Assembly: GCF_009754945.1 (NCBI RefSeq)
Contig: NZ_WPIN01000022.1
Coordinates: 62,001 to 126,000, forward strand
Reading direction: 5' to 3'
Length of the DNA: 64,000 nt
Origin: Spirosoma arboris
GTDB taxonomy: Bacteria; Bacteroidota; Bacteroidia; Cytophagales; Spirosomataceae
A model generated the notes under the pieces. That model was not told where the DNA came from, searched no databases, and saw nothing but the letters and a program-made list of their open reading frames with translations. Positions 8,668 through 16,179 of this stretch are shown here, one piece after another (the first letter of the stretch is position 1; every line of letters begins with the position of its first letter). Position numbers and translations under genes: made by a program.

Positions 8668-9036
8668 CTGAAAAATATAACTTTTGGTGGTGGATTTTCT
8701 TAAATGAATCGCTGCAACAAAATTGAAATTTTATAGAACAAAATCGAAAGTAGGGCGAAAAAACTAGTAGGCAACTAGTTGATTGCTAACAGCCTAGATA
8801 CCTGATCATAAATGAAAGAGTTTGAACGACTTTCAAAGCTTCTGTGAGTTGGGTATGACCTAAGTTTGACTAGAAATTCATAAGCCTGTCGACTGTGTCG
8901 AATCGGCTATGAGTAAACAACAGCCTATCTTTTTTTTGTTTAGTAAAATCGCTTGCAATTTACCTGATGGCTGAACGCATAGCATCGGCCTCGGAAAATT
9001 AAGAAAACTGTATTACGCTTTCTAAACCACCTTCTA

Positions 9037-9930
9037 ATGACACAAACAATAACCTGTTTCGGCGAAATTCTTTGGGATGTACTGCCAACGAGCAAACAAC
9101 CCGGTGGAGCGCCCATGAATGTAGCTGCCGACCTACGTAACTTCGGTCTGAACGCCCAGCTCATTAGCCGGGTTGGTAGCGACGATTTAGGAAAAGAACT
9201 TCTGGCCTTTTTAGCCGAAAAACAACTTCCACTCGATCTGGTTCAGGTTGGTCAAACTCATCTGACAGGTATAGCCAAAGCCAACCTTTCAGATACCAAC
9301 GAAGTGACTTATAAGATTGTCCAGCCTGTAGCCTGGGATTATATTTTCCTGGAACCCCTGCTACTCGAAGCTGTTCGACAAAGTACACTGTTCGTTTATG
9401 GAAGTCTGGCTGCACGTAGTCCACAATCGTATGAAACGCTGCTCGCCCTGCTGGAAGTGGCACCCCGGAAAGTATTTGATGTGAACCTCCGCGCCCCGCA
9501 CTACGAGCGAGAAACAGTCGAAAAACTCCTGCATCTGGCCGACATCGCCAAATTAAACGAGCATGAACTGGTCGAGTTATCAGATTGGTATAGCGATGAA
9601 ATTGATCTAAAACAAGCCATGCTACACCTGCGGGAACGCTATCAACTGGAAACTCTTTGCGTAACCCTTGGCGAAAAAGGGGCTGCTTTGCTGGATAAAA
9701 ATGGCTTTACACAGCAGTCAGGCTTTCCAGTAGAGGTGGAAGATACCATCGGTAGTGGTGATGCGTTTCTGGCTGCCTTTCTCTATAAGACACTGCAGGG
9801 AGACACCCCACAAAATATCCTCGAATTCGCCTGCGCGACAGGGGCTTATGTGGCGACGCAACAAGGCGCTACTCCTACATTTACTGAAGAGACGATTAAG
9901 AATAAAATTCTACGAACCGAAGTACTCTAA
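9037..9930 (+). CDS. PfkB-family sugar kinase (probable fructokinase)
   Basis: 297 residues, a normal length for ribokinase/PfkB sugar kinases. Seen: N-terminal FGEILWDVLP, the sugar-binding loop PGGAPMNVAADL, and the ATP/anion-hole signature VEDTIGSGDAFLAAFL near residue 240, with the catalytic Asp in GSGDAF (family form G-A/S-G-D-A-F). It phosphorylates a monosaccharide with ATP in the cytoplasm. The next gene, 82 bases downstream, encodes a secreted GH32 fructan hydrolase, which makes fructose the likely substrate. Substrate is inferred from context. Confidence 0.88.
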   Translation: MTQTITCFGEILWDVLPTSKQPGGAPMNVAADLRNFGLNAQLISRVGSDDLGKELLAFLAEKQLPLDLVQVGQTHLTGIAKANLSDTNEVTYKIVQPVAWDYIFLEPLLLEAVRQSTLFVYGSLAARSPQSYETLLALLEVAPRKVFDVNLRAPHYERETVEKLLHLADIAKLNEHELVELSDWYSDEIDLKQAMLHLRERYQLETLCVTLGEKGAALLDKNGFTQQSGFPVEVEDTIGSGDAFLAAFLYKTLQGDTPQNILEFACATGAYVATQQGATPTFTEETIKNKILRTEVL

Positions 9931-10012
9931 CCGCTGCATGAGTTAGCGACAAAAGATCTTTCACATCAGGTCATTTTACTTGGTCGTTTACTGACTGTAC
10001 CTACTACTAATC

Positions 10013-11536
10013 ATGCGAAAAATACACCTAACTAGTCTCTTATTAGCAGTTTTGAGCCAGCTTTCATTTGGGCAAGGGAATCAAGTGGGTACAAAATCGG
10101 AACGTTACCGGCCTCAGTACCACTTTACACCCAAAGCCCATTGGATGAATGATCCGAATGGGATGGTCTATTACAAAGGGACGTATCATCTATTTTATCA
10201 GTATTACCCTGGAGGAACGGTATGGGGGCCTATGCATTGGGGCCATACCACCAGCAAAGACATGGTGCATTGGCAGGAAAAACCCATTGCTTTATATCCA
10301 GACAGTCTGGGCTATATTTTTTCGGGAAGTGCCGTAGTTGATGTGCATAATACCAGCGGTTTCGGGAAAAATGGACAAGTGCCTTTAGTTGCCATTTTTA
10401 CGCATCACAACCCTAAACTAGAGAAGCTGAAATCAGACAAAATTCAGTACCAGAGTCTGGCATACAGCCTCGACGACGGAAAGACATGGACCAAATATGC
10501 CGGGAACCCAGTATTGCCTAATCCCGGAATCAGCGACTTTCGCGACCCTAAAGTGCGGTGGTATGAGGCTCAGAAAAAGTGGATTATGACCCTGGCAACC
10601 AAAGATCACATTACGTTTTACTCTTCACCGAATTTGAAATCCTGGTCGAAGGAAAGTGAATTTGGTCGTGATGCAGGGGCACACGGGGGCGTTTGGGAAT
10701 GCCCGGATTTGATTCCATTGAATCACAACGGCAAAACAGTGTGGGTGCTCATTGCGAACATCAATCCTGGTGGACCTAACGGAGGTTCGGCAGCTCAGTA
10801 TTTCGTGGGTGATTTTGACGGCAAAAACTTCAGGGCCTATTCTAAAAAAACCAAGTGGATGGACTATGGGGCAGACAATTATGCAGGCGTTACCTTTTCC
10901 AATACCGGCAATCGAACCATTCTTATGGGTTGGATGAGCAACTGGCAATATGCTACCGTAGTACCCACCGTAGCCTGGCGTAGTGCAACTACAGTACCCC
11001 GCGAACTCGGATTGAAAGAAGTAGGCAAAGAACTACTCCTGACTTCCAAACCAATAAAAGAACTGAATACCCTGAATGAGCAGAGCTTTTCACTGAAAAA
11101 TCTGGCGGTGAAAGACTCTTATGATTTGACGGCCAAAACCAAAAATAACACAGGGTTATTCAAACTGGAGCTGTCTACCCAAAACACCGACGATTTCTCC
11201 ATTGTACTGGCTAACGAACAGGGAAATGAGGTACTAATTGGTTATGACAAAAGTGCAAACCAGTACTACATAGATCGTAGTCATTCGGGCAAAGTTGATT
11301 TTGAGAAAGGCTTCGGAAAACGGCATACGGCCCCACGTTTTCCTAGTGACAAAACAATTTCGCTCACGCTTATGGTCGATGTAGCGTCGGTAGAGTTGTT
11401 TGCCGATAGCGGCCTTACCATTATGACCGACATCTTCTTCCCCGAAAAGCCGCTCAACAAGCTGTTTATTAAGTCGACTACGGGTATATCCATTCCGAAT
11501 CTGACCTATACCAGGTTAGCGTCTTCGGTTTTGTAG
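10013..11536 (+). CDS. Glycoside hydrolase family 32 (levanase/inulinase-type)
   Basis: 507 residues with a signal peptide (MRKIHLTSLLLAVLSQLSFG, then QGNQ). The three GH32 acidic sites are present: nucleophile Asp47 in WMNDPNG (44-50), the transition-state stabiliser in RDP (177-179), and the acid/base Glu229 in WECPDL. An N-terminal five-bladed propeller is followed by the C-terminal beta-sandwich (about residue 350 on). Such enzymes release fructose from levan, inulin or sucrose in the periplasm or outside. Together with the fructokinase just upstream this forms a minimal fructan-use pair. No SusC/SusD genes are next to it. Confidence 0.93.
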   Translation: MRKIHLTSLLLAVLSQLSFGQGNQVGTKSERYRPQYHFTPKAHWMNDPNGMVYYKGTYHLFYQYYPGGTVWGPMHWGHTTSKDMVHWQEKPIALYPDSLGYIFSGSAVVDVHNTSGFGKNGQVPLVAIFTHHNPKLEKLKSDKIQYQSLAYSLDDGKTWTKYAGNPVLPNPGISDFRDPKVRWYEAQKKWIMTLATKDHITFYSSPNLKSWSKESEFGRDAGAHGGVWECPDLIPLNHNGKTVWVLIANINPGGPNGGSAAQYFVGDFDGKNFRAYSKKTKWMDYGADNYAGVTFSNTGNRTILMGWMSNWQYATVVPTVAWRSATTVPRELGLKEVGKELLLTSKPIKELNTLNEQSFSLKNLAVKDSYDLTAKTKNNTGLFKLELSTQNTDDFSIVLANEQGNEVLIGYDKSANQYYIDRSHSGKVDFEKGFGKRHTAPRFPSDKTISLTLMVDVASVELFADSGLTIMTDIFFPEKPLNKLFIKSTTGISIPNLTYTRLASSVL

Positions 11537-11559
11537 CCTACCCAAGCTACTCAAAAACG

Positions 11560-11597
11560 TGTCGCAATTAGACCTTAAATTGACGTATTTACACCCG
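11560..11597 (+). promoter_or_regulatory. Shared 25-bp operator-like element upstream of the VOC gene
   Basis: The 25 bases at 11573-11597 (core TTAAATTGACGTATTTAC) are identical to 59599-59623. The match extends left with interruptions to 11560 (TGTCG-AAT-A). The element begins 46 bases before the -7 box of the VOC gene, exactly as in the second copy. Confidence 0.75.
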
Positions 11598-11618
11598 TTG
11601 TTTTAATCTGATAGGGGA

Positions 11619-11626
11619 TAAATTTG
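11619..11626 (+). promoter_or_regulatory. -7 box of the VOC gene
   Basis: TAAATTTG matches TAnnTTTG. TTG at 11598-11600, 18 bases upstream, can serve as the -33 box. The start codon is 24 bases downstream. Confidence 0.55.
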
Positions 11627-11649
11627 CTGCTCTACTAAACAACAAGACT

Positions 11650-12027
11650 ATGTTTGAGCACACAAAAGCGTTTAGCGGATTTTCAGTCGACAATCTGCAA
11701 AAAGCAAAAGACTTTTATCAGCAAACCCTGGGATTGAAGGTAACGGAGGAACCGATGGGTTTACTCCTCTTACACATCAGCGGTGGAAACACCATTCTAA
11801 TTTATCCGAAACCCGATCATACCCCGGCCACATTTACCATACTTAATTTCCCCGTGGCTGATGTAGAAAAAACGGTGGACGAACTGACAAAACTGGGTGT
11901 CCAGTTTGAGCATTACGAAGGCGACATTAAGACGGACGAAAAAGGAATTGTTCGTGGGTATGGCCACACTGTCGCTTGGTTCAAAGACCCGGCTGGTAAT
12001 ATTTTATCTGTATTAGAGGAAGAATAG
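11650..12027 (+). CDS. VOC-family (glyoxalase/bleomycin-resistance fold) protein
   Basis: 125 residues forming two beta-alpha-beta-beta-beta modules: FSVDNLQKAKDFYQQTLGLKVTEE at the N-terminus and FPVADVEKTVDELTKLGVQFE in the second module, ending in TVAWFKDPAGNILSVLEEE, a typical VOC C-terminal strand with a Glu metal ligand position. VOC proteins act as metal-dependent lyases, isomerases, dioxygenases or ligand-binding resistance proteins; nothing here fixes a substrate. The gene stands alone. It carries upstream the same operator-like element as the DHFR-like gene at 59692, which suggests a shared regulator. Confidence 0.85.
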   Translation: MFEHTKAFSGFSVDNLQKAKDFYQQTLGLKVTEEPMGLLLLHISGGNTILIYPKPDHTPATFTILNFPVADVEKTVDELTKLGVQFEHYEGDIKTDEKGIVRGYGHTVAWFKDPAGNILSVLEEE

Positions 12028-12400
12028 TTCTAGTGAGTTGCTTTGAGCAGAAATACCTGACTCTATTTTTCAGGTCTTCCAGCGCTTACACGGCAAAAAC
12101 GTGTCTGAAGAGCCCAATCATTTGTAAAAAAGTAGCCACAAATTGCGGAAGCCCCACTACTGCCACAAGTCAGCCTGGGTAAGAAGCTACATTTAGTGTT
12201 TACTTACCAACACAAGAATCTATATGTAACTGAATGAAATTAATATAGATCATTACCAAATCATTTCTATATAACACACTTGCTGGAACCGTAATTGGCT
12301 AGCAAAAAAATGACTCAATCACCTTTTAAGGGCGTTTGAGTCATTTTTTTGTTTAACTTTTGACCTGTATAGATAGTTATAGGTTAAACAAAATTGAAAA
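12028..12400. other. Intergenic region with hairpins, no gene
   Basis: 373 bases without a convincing reading frame. A weak hairpin ACCTGA/TCAGGT (12055-12075) follows the VOC gene, and a strong terminator-like hairpin lies at 12304-12350. Nothing else was recognised. Confidence 0.5.
12304..12350. terminator. Bidirectional terminator-like hairpin
   Basis: A perfect 15-bp stem, AAAAAAATGACTCAA (12304-12318) with its complement (12336-12350), and a 17-base loop. It ends in seven T on either strand. It lies 277 bases past the VOC gene and 50 bases before the next gene. Confidence 0.75.
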
Positions 12401-12796
12401 ATGGATATTCAACCGCCCGAAGATGATTCCGGTTCGTTCGATGGCATAAATTCTAGGCAGATAGTAATAGATTGGACAGAAGCAGTTACCGATTTATATA
12501 AAAACTACCGTGAACTGTCTACTTATATTTATCAATCTTCAAACCAAAACTCGCAATGCAATGATGATAATAATACCTATATCGGGCAGTGCCCTGTGAG
12601 TCAATTAATAGCACTAGTTACCACCATGCAGGTTGAATTAGAAAAACTGCTTCGAGACGTCAGCAAGGAAGATAATTCCAGGAGATCAGCTTCTCTAAGG
12701 CATTATAAAAAGCTGATAGATCATACGTTACGTTTAGATCATTTAAACCAGCAGGCGCAATCAAGGCTTCATTTACTTTCGCTATCTACTTCTTAG
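12401..12796 (+). CDS. Hypothetical protein
   Basis: 131 residues, soluble and acidic in its N-terminal 25 residues, with no signal peptide or membrane segment. The middle holds two cysteines (NSQCNDDNN and IGQCPVSQLI). The second half is helical and charged (TTMQVELEKLLRDVSKEDNSRRSASLRHYKKLIDHTLRLDHLNQQAQSRL), which could form a coiled coil. I do not recognise the family. Codon use looks coding, the start is a clear ATG and the frame is the only open one here. Confidence 0.5.
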   Translation: MDIQPPEDDSGSFDGINSRQIVIDWTEAVTDLYKNYRELSTYIYQSSNQNSQCNDDNNTYIGQCPVSQLIALVTTMQVELEKLLRDVSKEDNSRRSASLRHYKKLIDHTLRLDHLNQQAQSRLHLLSLSTS

Positions 12797-13283
12797 TCCG
12801 CCTTCTCAAATGCAGAAAAGCAGCCAATCGGGCTTTTAGCGACTTTGGCTGCAATATAGTATGCACTAAATGGGGTTTTACGATTCATCAACCCGTCTTT
12901 CACTTAGTTAAAATCGGCTAGACTTTCCTTTCGTATATGTCTACCGTTAGTCGTTTTTCTTTATTGTTTTTTCGAGTCTTTTTACGGCTAGCTGAACGGA
13001 TTTATCGGATTGGTAATTCATCCCAACTTGCCGAATATAGTTTATCATTAATTGATCGAATGAATCGTTACGTACTGATGAAGTGCCTTTCTTCTCTAAC
13101 TCGTTCATTGAGGTATAGGATTCGCTGGAATTAGTACCGTAAATGTACTATAATCTATTGAAAAATAGAAGATTATAGGCTTTTTCCCTTTCGTAAGTAC
13201 ACTAGGTGTTACTATAGTTAACCAAACACTGATCTTCAAGCAGTTGGAGTAGTCCTAATTCTTCACAGAACCTGGTCAGTCCT
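12797..13283. other. Intergenic region, no supported gene
   Basis: 487 bases. A 65-codon frame at 12937-13134 has an arginine- and leucine-rich product without recognisable features and is not called. No promoter or terminator with good form was found. Confidence 0.4.
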
Positions 13284-13832
13284 CTATAAATCGTTGATCT
13301 CTTTTTTGGCCTTCCAGCTACCTTTCGTTTGTGAATCTACTTTGGGATCTCCCGAACAAACCCGGCACAGATACACAATTTCTAAAGACCAGCCTCTATC
13401 TACATTGCCAAGTGCAAGGCGGATTTGGGTTCTGGGAGTTAGCCAGTTTACGGTTCGGAGTTCGCCCACCTGGACTATTTTCCCTGGACCATATTTTTCT
13501 GCTAGCAATCCTTCCAGCTCAGTTGATGCTGCAGTCACATCCGACTGGGTGATAGAGGGTGTAGTATAATAATAGTAAGTAGCTGATAGGAGCGAATCAC
13601 CGTTAAAGTCATACTCAAGACCCCCTGTTCGATTTACTAGTGGTACGCGCGAATAGACGATTTTATCTTTCCTGGTCGAGGTCGGTTTTAGCGATTCCGC
13701 TTCTTTAACGAGCTTGGGCGAGAAACCCCAACGCACCTGGCGTACATCGGCTGTTTGCTGTGCCCTAAGTTGCCCAGCCATAGTTAACTGCACCAATAGC
13801 GCGTAAAACAGGTGTTGATAAGTAATCTGCAT
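13284..13832 (-). CDS. Hypothetical exported protein
   Basis: 182 residues. The N-terminus MQITYQHLFYALLVQLTMAGQLRAQQ looks like a signal peptide with cleavage near LRAQ-Q, so the product is probably periplasmic. The rest is beta-rich (VNRTGGLEYDFNGDSLLSATYYYYTTPS) with a segment LEGLLAEKYGPGKIVQ that resembles repeated lobes seen in small periplasmic proteins. Two cysteines (YLCRVCSGD) near the C-terminus form a CxxC. I do not recognise the family. Confidence 0.6.
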   Translation of the reverse strand: MQITYQHLFYALLVQLTMAGQLRAQQTADVRQVRWGFSPKLVKEAESLKPTSTRKDKIVYSRVPLVNRTGGLEYDFNGDSLLSATYYYYTTPSITQSDVTAASTELEGLLAEKYGPGKIVQVGELRTVNWLTPRTQIRLALGNVDRGWSLEIVYLCRVCSGDPKVDSQTKGSWKAKKEINDL

Positions 13833-13911
13833 ATTGACTTGTTAGTAGCCTTACGTTGTTAAAATTCTACCCGAACAGCTTTCTTGGCTTAATACATAGG
13901 CCAAGAAAGCA

Positions 13912-14103
13912 TCACTCAGGCCACTTTTCTAAACCAGCCGCAATGCGCAAGGCCCTCTGTACATCTTCCCAATAAAATCCACTGTCGTAACTCGTTGACA
14001 AGCGATCGCAGGCTGCCAGAAAATCATTAGCTGCATCTATATTTCCCTGCTCGGATGATGATTGACCTTGTTCCGGCGGCAATTGATCCGATAATCCTTC
14101 CAT
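13912..14103 (-). CDS. Small hypothetical protein
   Basis: 63 residues, acidic, soluble, with a Gln/Ser-rich N-terminus (LPPEQGQSSSEQG) and a helical second half (DAANDFLAACDRLSTSYD, then WEDVQRALRIAAGLEKW). It starts with an ATG at 14103. No family recognised. It lies 79 bases upstream of the exported protein on the same strand, so the two could be co-transcribed. Small size keeps confidence low. Confidence 0.38.
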   Translation of the reverse strand: MEGLSDQLPPEQGQSSSEQGNIDAANDFLAACDRLSTSYDSGFYWEDVQRALRIAAGLEKWPE

Positions 14104-14392
14104 AGCTACTAGTAAGGCATAAGTTTGTCAAATAGAGCTCCTATCCAGATAATCCAGAGTGATAGTTTAGTTCCCTTCTTTATAAACTCAGAAAGTCGTA
14201 TAAATGATTTCGATTTTCAACTACCCTACCAGTAAGCTGTCTTCTGAAACTGAGTATCATAATCGGCAATCATTCCTGAGTAGACGAAACAATTGTAGGT
14301 AATCTAGTCGAAACCTTCGTTGTTGGCCTGATTGTTGCCTTAATCCTATTGATTGCTACCGAAACTCGAAGGCAAGATATTATGGGTTAGGT

Positions 14393-14426
14393 AAAAACGC
14401 TGATTCTGATGGAGTCGGCGTTTTTT
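14393..14426 (+). terminator. Terminator-like hairpin, + strand
   Basis: Stem AAAAACGCTGATTC (14393-14406) with GAGTCGGCGTTTTT, allowing G-T pairs, a 5-base loop and a run of six T. It follows the possible small-gene remnant on the + strand. Confidence 0.6.
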
Positions 14427-14505
14427 GTTACCTATAGGAACATTTTGGAGTCAAAAGGGTACGTTTTCGAACGCTAACCCATAAGACCGCCATTCGTATA
14501 AAAAA

Positions 14506-14533
14506 GCAGCCCCGTCGTAATTGTCGGGGCTGC
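14506..14533 (-). terminator. Terminator of the sigma/anti-sigma operon
   Basis: Stem GCAGCCCCG (14506-14514) with CGGGGCTGC (14525-14533) and a 10-base loop. On the minus strand it is followed by TTTTTT, 79 bases past the stop of the anti-sigma-like gene. Confidence 0.8.
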
Positions 14534-14611
14534 GCTATAATAACTAATTGATAGTAAGATTGTTAAACTAGCCACTGATTGGCTAATTATCAAGTGCGTT
14601 TACTAAGTTTG

Positions 14612-15115
14612 TCAGCGGTTGATGGGCGCTGTTTGCCGAGTTTCGGCTTTAAGACGAGTAACTTCCTGCTCCAGACTATTGGCTTTAAAGTAATAATAAA
14701 GCCCTGCGATCAAAAATATCTTTGATAAGATAAAGACAGCAATAAAGGCAACTTTCCAGTGTTTATGAACCCGAATGTACGTATTGTCAACTTCGACATT
14801 GATATATTGTGGCTCAGTTGAAGGGGACTCGGTCGATTTCTGATTGGAATCTTCAGGAATCGGTTGTTCCCATTTTTTGATTTCGGTTTCGCTGATTCGT
14901 AGCTCAATTTTTTCTCGAATGCCCGGTGGTGGAGGGACAGCATTACGTAGAAAGTAGGCTTCCATTTCCGTTTCCAGTTCCTTTAACTGAGACAAAACAG
15001 TTTCATCGGCAGCCAGTACTTGCTCAAGTTCCTCTTTTTCGTGTTCAGTAACCAATCCTAACAGGTATGCTTCCAGAACACCGTTTGTTAAATAGTGATA
15101 GTTCTTCAAAGTCAA
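14612..15115 (-). CDS. Probable anti-sigma factor (single-pass membrane protein)
   Basis: 167 residues. The N-terminus (NGVLEAYLLGLVTEHEKEELEQVLAADETVLSQLKELETEMEAY) matches the cytoplasmic helical domain of RskA-like anti-sigma factors. One membrane helix lies at about residues 121-143 (VAFIAVFILSKIFLIAGLYYYF), followed by a short coiled coil (NSLEQEVTRLKAE). Unlike full RskA proteins there is almost no periplasmic domain. No ATG is available; the frame starts with TTG at 15115, 5 bases after the sigma-like gene, so the two are probably coupled. It would hold the sigma factor at the membrane. Confidence 0.65.
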   Translation of the reverse strand: MTLKNYHYLTNGVLEAYLLGLVTEHEKEELEQVLAADETVLSQLKELETEMEAYFLRNAVPPPPGIREKIELRISETEIKKWEQPIPEDSNQKSTESPSTEPQYINVEVDNTYIRVHKHWKVAFIAVFILSKIFLIAGLYYYFKANSLEQEVTRLKAETRQTAPINR

Positions 15116-15120
15116 GACAG

Positions 15121-15567
15121 TTAAGATGAGCGTTGCTGCTTAAAGTAAGTATAAATCGTACTTAATACGTTCGTTTTTGACAATTGCAGTTTATCAGCAA
15201 TTTCTTCGATCGTGAATCCTTTATAGAAGGATAAATCGAAAACGAGTTTCCCCATATCATCGTTCACACTAGCCTCCTGAATTGATACAGACTTATTGAA
15301 TCCGTCAGGCCTGGCTTCAAGTGCTTTGGCCCTGGCTAAACGAATAATTTTACTGCTCACCTGACGAGAATCTTCAGTGTACGACAATACCTGTGATGAA
15401 GAGAATAAGTCAATTAATACCGTCTGAGCTATCTCAGGTTCAGGAATGATTTGCAAGATAACTCCGTAAGCCAGAGAGCCGTAACGATCGTATAATAAAA
15501 GGCGGTCGGTCTCACGGGCAACTTCCTGAGAAGCCCGTGAGCTATCTATGCGTTTAAACGTACCCAT
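15121..15567 (-). CDS. Divergent ECF-like sigma factor
   Basis: 148 residues, short for an ECF sigma factor. A weak region 2 can be seen (LLLYDRYGSLAYGVILQIIPEPEIAQTVLIDLFSSSQ) and a better region 4 helix-turn-helix at the C-terminus (FYKGFTIEEIADKLQLSKTNVLSTIYTYFKQQ). The gene precedes an anti-sigma-like membrane protein by 5 bases, which supports the call. Region 2.4 residues are poorly conserved, so promoter recognition may be unusual or the protein may act as a non-canonical partner. A small hairpin (ATCGGC/GCCGAT, 15596-15612) lies in its leader. Confidence 0.6.
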   Translation of the reverse strand: MGTFKRIDSSRASQEVARETDRLLLYDRYGSLAYGVILQIIPEPEIAQTVLIDLFSSSQVLSYTEDSRQVSSKIIRLARAKALEARPDGFNKSVSIQEASVNDDMGKLVFDLSFYKGFTIEEIADKLQLSKTNVLSTIYTYFKQQRSS

Positions 15568-16179
15568 TTCTTGTCATTATTAAACAAACAACAATATCGG
15601 CAGAAGGCCGATGTTTTTCCATAACTGTACTACTTTTTACAAGGTAGTGATTAAGCTTAATAGTATGGAAAAGCAAAAAGCAATCGGTCAGCTACTAAAA
15701 TTAACTGGCCACTTAAGCGCAATGTACTCAAATGTTAGAATTGTTGTTCTGTATTTGCTAAAAAAGTAAACTTACAAAATGACCTCAACGATACTTACTG
15801 ACCAATATAATTCACTTAAGATCATCCTGTTAAGCTATAAGCTACGCTTTGGAATCTTCTGGAAAGCACTAGGTTCTCAATAAAATGACCCACAAAATTC
15901 GTGCCCTGCTTACTATTTTTGTGAAGCGTTTGTGGCAAACGGTTAGCTATGAGCATGTATATTTACCGCCTATTTAAACGGCTATAGTTCTTTGTTATAG
16001 ATTATCATATCAATGCGAGCATCAAGCATGGAGTTCGTAAACACCAACCCAATGCTATTATGATGAACTCGCTTTGCCAATCTCAAACCGATTAAAGCCA
16101 AAGTCAGCAATAGATAGCATTGCACCTGCTGACATTTCACAGCTTAGTGCTGCTATACGTCAAACTTTAGAAAATTTTA
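15568..16179. other. AT-rich intergenic region, possible gene remnant
   Basis: 612 bases with no intact gene. At about 16032-16179 an open frame without ATG encodes YYDELALPISNRLKPKSAIDS and on to AAIRQTLENFNG, which looks like the end of a former protein gene. It runs into a short repeat ATTTACGATTTACGATTCAC at about 16198-16217 that also forms the first codons of the next gene. Nothing else was recognised. Confidence 0.35.

Larger units (their letters stand above)
14104..14611. other. Intergenic region with two terminator-like hairpins
   Basis: 508 bases. A short hydrophobic frame on the + strand (about 14281-14388, product including VVGLIVALILLIATETRRQD) lacks a normal start codon and may be a decayed small membrane protein. 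Two hairpins (14393-14426 and 14506-14533) follow. No supported gene. Confidence 0.45.

Noticed and set aside
8361..8726. 121-codon + strand frame over the 28-bp inverted repeat
   Set aside because: It overlaps the start of the nif3-like gene on the other strand and runs through a palindrome; the product has no domain features.
12937..13134. 65-codon frame on the + strand
   Set aside because: The product is Arg- and Leu-rich without any recognisable pattern, signal or neighbour, and codon use looks random.
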